Assembly (NCBI GenBank): GCA_036266155.1
Contig: DATANR010000152.1
Coordinates: 28,333-92,332 of the forward strand
Length of the DNA stretch: 64,000 bases
DNA from: SIAJ01 sp036266155
GTDB lineage: Bacteria; Planctomycetota; Planctomycetia; Gemmatales; Gemmataceae
Reading direction: 5' to 3'
The notes beneath the pieces were generated by a model. It saw nothing but the letters and a program-made list of their open reading frames with translations, ran no database searches and had not been told where the DNA came from. Position 1 is the first letter of the stretch. Each line of letters begins with the position of its first letter. Positions 53,934 through 62,685 of this stretch are shown here, piece after piece. The position numbers and the translations under genes are program-made.

Positions 53934-55148
53934 ATGCACGTCCTCTTCGTTCACCAGAATTTCCCGGCACAGTTCGGCCACATTGCCGCGCATCTGACGA
54001 AGCGGCATGGCTATCGGTGCAGCTTTGTCAATGAACGCCGGGCCGGGAAGGTCGGCGACATCGAATGCATTCAGTACAAGCTCGACGGCGGCGCCACCAA
54101 GCACAACCATTATTGCACGCGCACCTTCGAAAATGCAACGCGCCACGCGATGAGCGTGTACGACGCCATGAAGGCTCGGCCGGACATCCAGCCGGACCTC
54201 GTCGTGGGCCATTCCGGATTTGGTTCTACGCTCTTCTTGCGCGAGTTATATCCGGACCGGCCGATCATCAACTATTTCGAGTACTTCTATCGCACGCGGC
54301 ACTCGGACATGGACTTCCGCAAGGAGTATCCGCCGCAGCCAATGGACTTTTTGCGTGCGCGAGCGCGCAACGCAACGGTCTTGCTCGATCTGGATAACTG
54401 CGACGCCGGCTACAGCCCGACCGAGTATCAGCGCAATCTATTTCCGGCCGCCTATCAGCCCAAGCTGCGCACGATCTTCGACGGTGTCGACACGGCGATC
54501 TGGAAGCCGATGCCGAATCTCCCACGTGAGGTGAATGGCTTCAAAGTTCCGGACGGCCTCAAGGTCGTCACCTACGCGACACGCGGCATGGAGTCGATGC
54601 GCGGCTTCGACATCTTCATGAAGGCGGCGAAGAAGCTGTGCGATCGCCGCAAGGACGTGATCTTCCTGATCGCCGGCCAAGACCGTGTCTGCTACGGCGG
54701 CGACGAGCGCTTCACCGGCGGCAAGACCTTCAAAGAGTGGGTCTTCTCACAGGATAATTACGACCAGTCGCGTTTTCACTTCCTCGGCCTGATCCCGCCA
54801 ACCGAGTTGGCGAAGCTCTTCAACATCACCGACGTCCACGTCTATTTGACCGTGCCGTTCGTGCTCTCGTGGTCGCTGGTCAACGCCCTGGCTTGCGGGG
54901 CAACCGTGCTGGCGTCGGACACGACGCCAGTTCGCGAAATGATCCAGACGGGCGTCAACGGCGTCCTGTTCGACTTCTTCAACGCCGACGCTTTAGCCGA
55001 GCTGGCGAACCAACTGATCGATCGCCGCGATGAATACCGCGTGCTCGGCCGACAGGCCGCGGCGATCATTCAGAGCAAGTACACCGTCGATGTTTGTTTG
55101 CCGAAGATGGTCGAGATGTACGAGTCGGTCAAGCGCAAGCCGGCATAA
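53934..55148 (+). CDS. Glycosyltransferase family 4 protein
   Basis: 404 residues; ATG 53934. The GT-B fold is visible: N-terminal 'MHVLFVHQNFPAQFGHIAAHL', then 'TIFDGVDTAIWKP' as the hinge, and the C-terminal donor-binding half with 'VHVYLTVPFVLSWSLVNALACG' and 'TPVREMIQTGVNG'. It transfers a sugar from a nucleotide donor to an acceptor not identifiable here. It starts 40 nt after the DUF5655 gene and has no polysaccharide cluster around it. Confidence 0.92.
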   Translation: MHVLFVHQNFPAQFGHIAAHLTKRHGYRCSFVNERRAGKVGDIECIQYKLDGGATKHNHYCTRTFENATRHAMSVYDAMKARPDIQPDLVVGHSGFGSTLFLRELYPDRPIINYFEYFYRTRHSDMDFRKEYPPQPMDFLRARARNATVLLDLDNCDAGYSPTEYQRNLFPAAYQPKLRTIFDGVDTAIWKPMPNLPREVNGFKVPDGLKVVTYATRGMESMRGFDIFMKAAKKLCDRRKDVIFLIAGQDRVCYGGDERFTGGKTFKEWVFSQDNYDQSRFHFLGLIPPTELAKLFNITDVHVYLTVPFVLSWSLVNALACGATVLASDTTPVREMIQTGVNGVLFDFFNADALAELANQLIDRRDEYRVLGRQAAAIIQSKYTVDVCLPKMVEMYESVKRKPA

Positions 55149-55250
55149 GCACGATCGCGCTTCGAAAACACTTTCGTGGAACCAACCACATCGGTTAGAA
55201 TCAACTCAACCCGACCCGCGACTTCGTTAGTGCCATTGGAGGCAGGGCCC

Positions 55251-55775
55251 ATGATTCGATTTGCCTCGTTGGTAGTGGCTGCGTTGTCGCTGGTTCTGTT
55301 GGCGTACGAACCCGCGCCCGCTCAGCCCAAGTCCGATGCAGGGAAGCTCAAGCTTGGCTTTCCCTACACGGGCGAAATCACTGGCGACAAGGCCAAGGTG
55401 CCGGGCACGAACATCATGCGCTATAAAGCCATGATTCCAATTTCGCTCAATGCCGGCCAGGAGATTGCCGCGACCGTGACCGTTCCGGGTAAGGAACGGC
55501 TGGTCGGCATGCATTTGCTCGACCCCATGAAGAAGCCGATCTCGAAATACGATCCGGCAGAGAAATCGGCGAAGCTTCCAGGCACGGAGGTGAGCGCCAA
55601 GGGTGTGTACACGATCGTCGTTTACTCGGACGCGCTCGGCCCGTTCACGCTGACCGCAAACAGCCGTAACGCGGCCGAGGAGGAGGAGAAAGCGCTGGTC
55701 GAAAAGGCGAAGCAGCTCCGAAAGGAGTTGGATGAGGTTGAAGCGAAACTGAAGGCGATTCGGGAGAAGAAGTAA
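55251..55775 (+). CDS. Exported protein with C-terminal coiled coil
   Basis: 174 residues; ATG 55251 has GGAGG eight nt upstream and starts a signal peptide (ASLVVAALSLVLLAYEPAPAQ). The mature core is beta-rich ('LGFPYTGEITGDKAKVPG', 'GVYTIVVYSDALGPFTL'), resembling bacterial pre-peptidase C-terminal-like domains. A 40-residue coiled coil rich in Glu and Lys closes the protein ('EEEEKALVEKAKQLRKELDEV'). No enzyme motif. Confidence 0.75.
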   Translation: MIRFASLVVAALSLVLLAYEPAPAQPKSDAGKLKLGFPYTGEITGDKAKVPGTNIMRYKAMIPISLNAGQEIAATVTVPGKERLVGMHLLDPMKKPISKYDPAEKSAKLPGTEVSAKGVYTIVVYSDALGPFTLTANSRNAAEEEEKALVEKAKQLRKELDEVEAKLKAIREKK

Positions 55776-56152
55776 CCTCTCGGCGGTTTTCTTCTCTTTC
55801 ACGTGTTGGCACTTTCGAATCGTGCTGGTCCGACATGCTGTCCTGTCCAGGTGGTGGTTGCGGCTTGGGAAGTTGGCGACCTTCCTTTTCAAAAAGGTGC
55901 GTTTTCCGCGGGTTTTTGGGTAAGGTCGCCAAGATCGCCACCGTTTTGCCACACCCCCCCCTGATCGTTGCATTTCGTTGCATGCGACAGTTGCCATGCT
56001 CTTTGTCAATTCGCGGCAGTTTGGCAGGTCGGCGATAATTCTTCCGTTTCCTGTCCGTTCCTGTCCCCGTCCGCAATCTCTTCCTGTCAGCGTGCCACTT
56101 CGGCACGATTTTCAAAACCTCTTCCCGCACACCCGGCGGCCGGAGCTTTGCA
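55776..56152. other. Gap of 377 bp before the VCBS gene
   Basis: No ORF, promoter pair or stem-loop that I can defend. It contains several T-rich and A-rich stretches unlike the coding parts. A 15-bp element, AAAACCTCTTCCCGC (56114-56128), lies just before the VCBS start and is repeated exactly at 57311-57325. Confidence 0.5.
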
Positions 56153-57244
56153 ATGTTGCGTTCGCGTCGTCTCGGCCTCGAAACCATGGATGAACGTCTG
56201 GTTCCCGCCTTCCTGGCGCCCGCATCGGTCGCGGCCGGCGGCAGCCCCGGCGCAATCGCCGTGGGTGACTTCAACAAGGATGGCCGCAAAGACATCGCGG
56301 TCCTTGCCGGTTCCAAGGATGTCGTGCGCATCCTGTATGGCCAGGGCAAAGGCCAATACTCGGCTCCGGTCGACTTCGCCGTCGGCGACAACCCCAAGGG
56401 AATTGTCGCCGTCGACCTGAACAAGGACGGCCGCCTCGATCTGGTGGTTTCGAACAACGGCAGCGACAACGTCAGCGTGCTGCTCGGCGTGAAGGGCGCC
56501 ACGTTTCAATCCGCGATGAACTATGACGTGGATGATGGCCCGCAAAACGTCGTGGTCAAGGACATCAATGGCGACCACAAACTCGATATCGCTTGCCCGT
56601 GCCGCAATGACGAAAAGATCAGTATTCGCCTAGGCAATGGCGACGGCTCGTTCGGGTCGCTCAAGTCTTACATTGGCGGCAACACGCCAGAGTTCCTCGC
56701 GATTGAGGACGTCAATCACGACAAGAAACTCGACCTGATTATCCTCAGCGCGAACACGAGTGAGGTACGCGTGCGGTTGAACAACGGCGTCAATGGTTCG
56801 AGCACGCCGTCGTTCCAGGCCGCGAAGAACTTCTCGACCGGCATCGGCCCGACATCGGTTGCCGTGGTCGATCTCAACCGAGACAAGAAGTTGGACCTCG
56901 TTACCGTCAATCAGATGGACAACACCGTGAGCGTCTTGCTCGGCAACGGCGACGGGACATTCAAAACCAAAACGGACACCAACGTTGGCGACGGACCACT
57001 TTCTTTGGTCGTCGGCGACTTCAACCACGACGGCCGCAAAGACGTGGTGGTGACCAACTACGACAGCGACAGCCTGAGCTTCCTGGCCGGCGACGGCAAG
57101 GGCGGCTTCAAGCCGGCGGTCAACATCGACACGGGCGACGGACCGAAGTACGTCTATGCGGCCGACATGAACAAGGACGGCAAGCTCGATTTGATCGTGA
57201 ATGCCGCGAACGAAGGTGAACTGCGCGTCATTTATCAGGTGTAG
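56153..57244 (+). CDS. VCBS/FG-GAP repeat protein with planctomycete N-terminal signature
   Basis: 363 residues. It opens with 'RSRRLGLETMDERLVPAFLAP', the 'LExLExR.xPA' signature of planctomycete extracellular proteins. About six FG-GAP/VCBS units follow, each with a calcium-binding DxNxDGxxD loop ('VGDFNKDGRKDIAVL', 'AVDLNKDGRLDLVVSNNG', 'VGDFNHDGRKDVVVT'), forming an integrin-like propeller. No protease or binding domain is attached. Cell-surface or extracellular location is inferred from the signature. Confidence 0.92.
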   Translation: MLRSRRLGLETMDERLVPAFLAPASVAAGGSPGAIAVGDFNKDGRKDIAVLAGSKDVVRILYGQGKGQYSAPVDFAVGDNPKGIVAVDLNKDGRLDLVVSNNGSDNVSVLLGVKGATFQSAMNYDVDDGPQNVVVKDINGDHKLDIACPCRNDEKISIRLGNGDGSFGSLKSYIGGNTPEFLAIEDVNHDKKLDLIILSANTSEVRVRLNNGVNGSSTPSFQAAKNFSTGIGPTSVAVVDLNRDKKLDLVTVNQMDNTVSVLLGNGDGTFKTKTDTNVGDGPLSLVVGDFNHDGRKDVVVTNYDSDSLSFLAGDGKGGFKPAVNIDTGDGPKYVYAADMNKDGKLDLIVNAANEGELRVIYQV

Positions 57245-57257
57245 AGCGGACGACGGA

Positions 57258-57282
57258 AGCCCTCTCGCAGCGCGGGAGGGCT
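57258..57282 (+). terminator. Hairpin after the VCBS gene
   Basis: agccctc (57258-57264) pairs with gagggct (57276-57282) around an 11-nt loop, 13 nt after the stop. No T-run follows, so termination is uncertain. Confidence 0.4.
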
Positions 57283-57515
57283 ACTGCGTGCGCCGACTCA
57301 TGAATCCTCGAAAACCTCTTCCCGCCCGCGGCGGATGGACTTTATCCGCGATGCCAATCGTTCACGCGAATTCTCACGAGTGACGGGAAAGCAGCTATCC
57401 GAGAAGGTTGGCCAACGCTCAGGTTCGCCAACCAATGGCGTACCAGCTTTGACGAGCCAAAAACAATTCCCTTGCTAGAAAGTGATTTGCGAGTCCGAAG
57501 CTGAGACTTATTTGA

Positions 57516-57713
57516 CTAATCCCTATTCGGAAGTTTCTTGGCTCCGACCTCAGAAACGGCTACAGGAGAAGATGCTGCGTGCGTGATAGCCGCAATCACA
57601 ATGTCAGCAATGACCTTGTTGACGGACTTATTCTCAGCGATCGCTGTAGCCGACAGCTTCTCGTCCACGCTCTGGGGCAATGGGACATTTCGCAATACTG
57701 TTTCAGTCGACAT
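57516..57713 (-). CDS. Small ribbon-helix-helix-like protein
   Basis: 65 residues; ATG 57713 follows AAAGGAG with a six-nt spacer. The pattern 'LRNVPLPQSVDEKLSATAIAENKSVNKVIADIVIAAI' fits an RHH strand plus two helices, as in Arc/CopG-type regulators. It lies 142 nt downstream of the MbtG-like gene on the same strand. It might be a repressor or antitoxin, but no toxin gene is adjacent. Confidence 0.65.
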   Translation of the reverse strand: MSTETVLRNVPLPQSVDEKLSATAIAENKSVNKVIADIVIAAITHAASSPVAVSEVGAKKLPNRD

Positions 57714-57855
57714 AATCCGCTCCTTTGAAGGCAGGGACATTCAGTTTGGGCAAAAGTTCGCTGCTCCACTCCTTGGAGCTTCGCCAGAAGTATTTTAGGC
57801 AGGCAACGCCCCTGCCCCAAGTTCAGAGGACGGGCAATTGTAAAAAGCCAGCACC

Positions 57856-59310
57856 TCAAATTGGCACATATGGTCTAAGGATCCTGTCCGCCAAGCTTCC
57901 CAGACACGAAAGGTTGGGAAGCCCCGGTCCTTGTTGTATTGCCGAGAGCATGGGCAAATGCAGCTTGGGTGTCAATCCCGACACACTTAGGTCTCGGTCA
58001 ATGCAAAACTCCAAATTTTTCTCTAACCATTGTAATATATTTTGATCATTTGATTTTGGCTGGCGACCAGGAGACCTTTGCGCCACTTCGAGCAGGGCCA
58101 TGCGCGACCGATCGTCCATCCAATCAAGAAACCCATATGTGTTGAAACTTCGCGTATCGATGACATACGCGGATCTCGCGGTCTTGATCGTCTTAGTCAG
58201 CGAATCCCGGTACTCCACGGACCATTCTCGGGTTTGAGGGGTATATCGGTAGCCCCGAACATCGCCCATCACGATGTCCAACTGCCGGCCTTGGGCCGCG
58301 CCAATCTGCTGCATAGCACCCACAGAAAAAACACTACGGTCGGTTCGCAGGATAAACTCACGTCGGCTTTCAATCGGCAGATTCTGCCAGTTGACGTGTG
58401 GTGATCCCGTAAACACGGCGTTCTCGACGTAACTCTCACCTCGTGAACTGAGGTATCCTCTCCGGCTGATTACTGAGATCGATGCATTTCGTTCCTCACG
58501 CAGAATTGGCAGTAGCGCAACGATCACGGCCGCCGCCGTTTCTCCGGTGCCAACAACGACAAACGTATTCTTCCTCGGAAGTTGCTCCTTAATCTCGGAG
58601 AGTTTCTTCCAAAAGGTTTTGCCGTCCATGTATCCGGGGTGTTGATCCTGTCCCGGAGTGATCGGTGGTAATGGATCACCCGGACCTGTTATTACAACAC
58701 CATCTGCTGTGATTTATGTTCCTGCACCATCCCTCAAAACCCATTGTTCGCCTGCTAGCTCGAGCCCACGCACTTCCCAATTTACGCTGACCTCGCACAA
58801 GGACGGATGAAGCTCCTCTCGCGCTCGTGCCAAGGTCCAATCCAGGTATTCCTTCCATAGCCCATGGTCCGGTCCCGGCCTGCCGCGGTCGATCCAGTCG
58901 GAGTAGTTTGCTCGGTCGCTGGTTCTCGCAATCAAGAAGGCTGGCCACGAGAAACGTAGCATATCTTGGTTGATCGCGCTGGCAGTTTCTTTGCCCCAGA
59001 CTGCCGGCTCAGATCGGTACGGAAAACCCACGTCTTTGTCGGGAGGCGTCCCGAGCGTGGGACTTCCATCTGTATAACCATAATCGCCACTCCAATGGGC
59101 AGCGATGTCTGACTTCTCGATCAGCAGCAACTTTGGCGGCATTAATCCGCGCTTGCTGAGGACTGCGCTCTTTGCAGCAAGGGCAATAGCTTTGGGTCCG
59201 ACACCGATGATGGCCAGCGTTTTGGGTGGGGAGGGCACGAGAAATCTGTCCAACTGAGGGTTGGGCGAACATGCGGAAGGTAGCCAGAATGGCGAGGGAT
59301 AGTCAAACAA
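57856..59310 (-). pseudogene. MbtG-like FAD/NADPH lysine N6-hydroxylase interrupted by one in-frame TAA
   Basis: The frame reads through two halves separated by a single TAA at 58714-58716. The N-terminal half has the FAD loop 'LAIIGVGPKAIALAAK', 'TDGSPTLGTPPDKDVGFPY' and 'SDWIDRGRPGPDHGLWKEYL'. Directly after the stop the frame continues 'DGVVITGPGDPLPPI', then the NADPH loop 'FVVVGTGETAAAVIVALL', 'SSRGESYVENAVFTGSP' and 'GLTPKLHLPMLSAIQQGPGL'. These are the signatures of mycobactin lysine N-monooxygenase MbtG. Codons are less GC-biased than in neighbours. No ATG begins the frame, so a GTG at 59238 or TTG at 59310 must serve. It may be a decayed gene, a readthrough case or a base error. Confidence 0.8.
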
Positions 59311-59501
59311 AAAGCCCGCTCTTGATACACATTCTGCATGTTTATTTGAATGGTCGCAATACGTGACTCACTCTCGAACCGCGATTTGGTTCAGCTGATA
59401 CCCAGAAAACCGGTCGCCGGTCCTCTCGGTTTCCTGCACGCGTGTCCGCAGTCAAACTCGCGCGCTTTCTGAACTGGAATACCGTGGAAAAACAAGCGGT
59501 T

Positions 59502-60884
59502 CTACTCCGCAATCTCAATTTGCTTCTCGTCATCCACTTGAACCTGCGGTGTGCCGCGAAATTCGGAGACGGTTCCGGTGACGCGGATGACTTTGTCCTT
59601 GAACGACTCTTTCGCCCACTTGCCTTTCAATGCGCCCGCGTTCAGGACGATCGTGAAGTTGAGGTCGCTGCGGAAATCTTTCTCAGAGTTCAGGAACAGC
59701 CGGCCGCCGCCCTTGGGTTGACCGGTCGCCTGGACCTTCATTTCAATCACCACTTTCTGGCCAATTTTCTTGAGCGCATCGCGCGGCGAGATCGCGCCTT
59801 CCGCCGGCTTGTGCGGCAACTCGGTCACAGCGGTCGGCGACAAAAGGCCCAACGGAAACGATTCCTTGATCGCGATCTCGCCGTCGACATCGCGCACTTG
59901 AATGGACACGATTGGGTCCGCCTTCCAGTCGATGGTCACGAAGCCAAAGTTGTCGCCGTGCGCCATGGAAGCGATGCGGTGCTTGTTCGGCTCCGTGGGG
60001 GCCCGCCAGTCCTTCGTGCCCTGGTTGAGACCGCTCGATGTGATGTCGAACAGCGGATAACCGACCGCTTTCGGGTCCATTGAGATTTCGCCCAGATGCC
60101 GATCGCCGCTGAGGACCACAAGGCCGCCGGCCTTCGTATCGCGAATGAGCTTGTAAAGTCGATCGCGTTCGAGCGGCAGATTCGCCCACTTTTCGTGCGG
60201 ATGTTCGTCGGAAACGAGCTGGATGCTCGAAATGAGCAAGCGCAGTTCGGCAGGCTGCTTGAACTGCTCCTCGAGCCACTTCCACTGTTCAGCGCCGAGC
60301 ATGGTGGCGTCGGGATCGGTGTTCGGCAAGTACGGGACGATCCGTGTGCCCGGCAGCGGCCGCGTGTCCTTCTTGAGCTTGCTGCGGAAGTAACGCAGGT
60401 CCATCAAAATGATTTGGACACGCTTGCCGGGCGGGCCGATTATCGCGGCGTTGTAGACGCCCTTCTGCGTGCGCCGCGGTGAATCCTTCGGGATTTTGAA
60501 GAAGTCGAGGAAGATTTGCTGTGCTTCCTCCTTGTGCGGATATTCGGCCCCCGCGTCGTTCTTGCCGTAGTCGTGGTCGTCCCAGGTGACGAGCATCGGG
60601 CAGGTCTTCGTGAGCCGCTGCCAGCCAGGTAGGGCGGCAAGTTTCTCGTACTTGACCTTCATCGACGCCATCTCGTCCAGGCCCGGCTCGCGTTTGAGGT
60701 CGGCATAGATGTTGTCGCCCATCGCGATGTAGAGTTCCGGCTTCTGGTCCGCGATCTTGTCGAAGATCGGCAGGGGCTTGTCCTGGTCGGAACAACAGCC
60801 AAACGCGATGCGCGTCAGCGGCTTCGCATCGTCGGCGAGAGCAGGGATGGCGAATACGATCGCGATGAAGAAATAGTGAAGCAT
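59502..60884 (-). CDS. PhoD-like metallophosphatase with C-terminal OB-like domain
   Basis: 460 residues; ATG 60884 starts a signal peptide (LHYFFIAIVFAIPALADD). PhoD metal-binding boxes are intact: 'MGDNIYADLK', 'VTWDDHDYGKNDAG' and 'VVLSGDRHLGEI'. After the phosphatase domain (~20-360) a beta-rich domain of about 90 residues follows ('QKVVIEMKVQATGQ', 'FRSDLNFTIVLN', 'DKVIRVTGTVSEFRGTPQ') with an OB-fold look. Such domains commonly bind nucleic acid or small ligands. It should be a periplasmic phosphodiesterase or phosphatase. Confidence 0.85.
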   Translation of the reverse strand: MLHYFFIAIVFAIPALADDAKPLTRIAFGCCSDQDKPLPIFDKIADQKPELYIAMGDNIYADLKREPGLDEMASMKVKYEKLAALPGWQRLTKTCPMLVTWDDHDYGKNDAGAEYPHKEEAQQIFLDFFKIPKDSPRRTQKGVYNAAIIGPPGKRVQIILMDLRYFRSKLKKDTRPLPGTRIVPYLPNTDPDATMLGAEQWKWLEEQFKQPAELRLLISSIQLVSDEHPHEKWANLPLERDRLYKLIRDTKAGGLVVLSGDRHLGEISMDPKAVGYPLFDITSSGLNQGTKDWRAPTEPNKHRIASMAHGDNFGFVTIDWKADPIVSIQVRDVDGEIAIKESFPLGLLSPTAVTELPHKPAEGAISPRDALKKIGQKVVIEMKVQATGQPKGGGRLFLNSEKDFRSDLNFTIVLNAGALKGKWAKESFKDKVIRVTGTVSEFRGTPQVQVDDEKQIEIAE

Positions 60885-60940
60885 GATGGGTCTCTCGGGG
60901 AGTTGATGTTGTCTGATGCGACGGCAAAGCGGCAAGAGCC

Positions 60941-61029
60941 CTTCTGCCGTTAGCCGCGACGCGCTAGCGGAGCGCGTCGGCCGACCAGCCCGACGCGCTC
61001 CGCTAGCGCGTCGCGGCTAACGGCAGAAG
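60941..61029. repeat. Perfect 40-bp inverted repeat
   Basis: Arms at 60941-60980 and 60990-61029 are exact reverse complements around a 9-nt loop. The right arm overlaps the last codons of the PMT-like gene. Another copy of most of one arm (gccgttagccgacgcgcc..., 63887-63918) lies near the window end, so it belongs to a dispersed family. It could also end transcription from the upstream gene. Confidence 0.75.
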
Positions 61030-62664
61030 AAGTTGCCGCACCTCGGCATCCCCCGTCACGTCGAACAGCCAGATTGAATCGTCCGTTCTCGACACGGGTT
61101 CACGTTCACGGAGCCAGTGATACAGGGCGACGTTTTGCAGATAGGTGCCTTGCAGATTGCTTACGCTGACGGCGACGATGATCGGGCCGCTCGGGTCGAT
61201 TTGCTCTGCGGACGGAGTATGGATTCGCCCCCAGCCGGGCAGGCGCACGTGGCGGATCCCATACGCTTCGGGCCGAGCGGTGCCGGCGTAGGAGAGATAG
61301 ATCACCGGGTCGCCGCGGGCCGCCAATTCCATCTTCAAGGTCTTGAGGCCCTGGCCCCAGTCGATGTTCGAGTCGCCAAGACGCTCGTGCAGATTGTCGC
61401 GATGGGCGCCGAGGCCGTTTGCGTAGGAGATTTCTTTGCCGAGGTGCCGGACTTCGATGACCCCCGGCATGACCGTGGCGACGATGGCCGCCAGGCCGAG
61501 CGTGCGCGCGAGGCCCTCCGGCGAAACGAGCGTGATGCTTCGCGCTGCCAGAAGGATCAACACGGGGTAAGCAGGCAGCAGCACGCGCCAGCCGATGTCG
61601 ATGCGTGACGCGGCGATCGCAATCGCGTAGACTGCTGCCGGGATTACGAGGAAGGCAACTTCGCGGCGCGCGAGTCGTCGGCCGAGTGCGAAGCCGGCGA
61701 TCGAGACGGTTGCAAGCAATAACGTCGCCGGTGGGGTCTTGATCCACATTACTTCGAGGAAGTAGTGCCACCAGCCGGCCGACGAGATTTCGCCGTCAAG
61801 GAAATAGCGCGGGTCGTGCTCCTTGCGGATCATCTGCTGCTTCAGGCCGGCGGCCCAATCGAGCATGTGGATGCCGCCGTAGCAGATCGCGACGACCGCC
61901 GCCGCCACGAGGCCGAGACGGACGAAGGCCGCGAACACTGTGCGCACGCGATTTACGGAAGTGGGGGCCGCGGGCGCGCCCGGTACGCCGAATCGGCCCC
62001 CGGCAAGCGCGAACACGATGGCCCCCGCTCCAAGCCCGGACACCGTCAACACGGCCGGGAACTTCGACGCGAGCGCGAGGCCAAGCGTCAATCCCGCAAA
62101 GTAGAACCAGCGGCGTGATCCGTTGCCCGCGTATTCCCAGAGCGCGTAGGCGGTCGCGGTCGCGAAGAGTGCGAGGCCGAGGTCCATGCTCAATAGTGCT
62201 GCGAACGCGGCCAGGTTCGGGTCCAGCGCCGCCAGGGCACACGCGAGCACGCCGGCCCCGACGCCCCACAGACGATAGGCCCACCACCCAATCAAGGCGA
62301 CGAGCAAGGCCCCGAGCGCGATGTTCACGCGTCGGGCGGATAGGAGCAGTTCAAAGTGATCGACCGCGTTTTCGTAGAGGAAGGCGTCCGCGATGCGCCA
62401 GTGGTCGCGGTGCTCCCAGGCATTGGCATCGGGCTCGAAGCGAACATCGGACCGCAGCGCTTCGGGGATCGCCCAGAGGAGCTTGAGCAGCGGCGGGTGT
62501 TCCTGATTCAGTCGGAAGTCGCCGGTGTGCCAGTACGACACGCCGGCCGCGAGATGGGCCCCTTCATCAAAGGTCTGCGACGCAGTCTGTGCGAAGTGGT
62601 TAGCTCGGGCCACGAAAAAGGCCAGGAGTGCCGCGCAGACGGAAATCGCAAGCCGGTTTTGCAT
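61003..62664 (-). CDS. PMT/ArnT-type integral membrane glycosyltransferase
   Basis: 553 residues; ATG 62664. About ten to eleven hydrophobic helices. The N-terminal acidic pair in 'SQTFDEGAHLAAGVSYWHTGD' and 'FRLNQEHPPLLKLLWAIP' is the hallmark of GT-C fold dolichyl- or undecaprenyl-phosphate glycosyltransferases (GT39/GT83-like). The soluble C-terminal part has 'GDSNIDWGQGLKTLKMELAARG', a conserved motif of the family. It adds a sugar from a lipid-linked donor to a protein or lipid outside the membrane. The C-terminal codons run into the 40-bp repeat. Confidence 0.85.
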   Translation of the reverse strand: MQNRLAISVCAALLAFFVARANHFAQTASQTFDEGAHLAAGVSYWHTGDFRLNQEHPPLLKLLWAIPEALRSDVRFEPDANAWEHRDHWRIADAFLYENAVDHFELLLSARRVNIALGALLVALIGWWAYRLWGVGAGVLACALAALDPNLAAFAALLSMDLGLALFATATAYALWEYAGNGSRRWFYFAGLTLGLALASKFPAVLTVSGLGAGAIVFALAGGRFGVPGAPAAPTSVNRVRTVFAAFVRLGLVAAAVVAICYGGIHMLDWAAGLKQQMIRKEHDPRYFLDGEISSAGWWHYFLEVMWIKTPPATLLLATVSIAGFALGRRLARREVAFLVIPAAVYAIAIAASRIDIGWRVLLPAYPVLILLAARSITLVSPEGLARTLGLAAIVATVMPGVIEVRHLGKEISYANGLGAHRDNLHERLGDSNIDWGQGLKTLKMELAARGDPVIYLSYAGTARPEAYGIRHVRLPGWGRIHTPSAEQIDPSGPIIVAVSVSNLQGTYLQNVALYHWLREREPVSRTDDSIWLFDVTGDAEVRQLLLPLAATR

Positions 62665-62685
62665 CCTTGCACCGGAGAGCCAAAC

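Noticed and set aside
57856..59310. Selenocysteine readthrough in the MbtG-like gene, given the nearby selD
   Set aside because: The in-frame stop is TAA, and Sec is inserted only at TGA.
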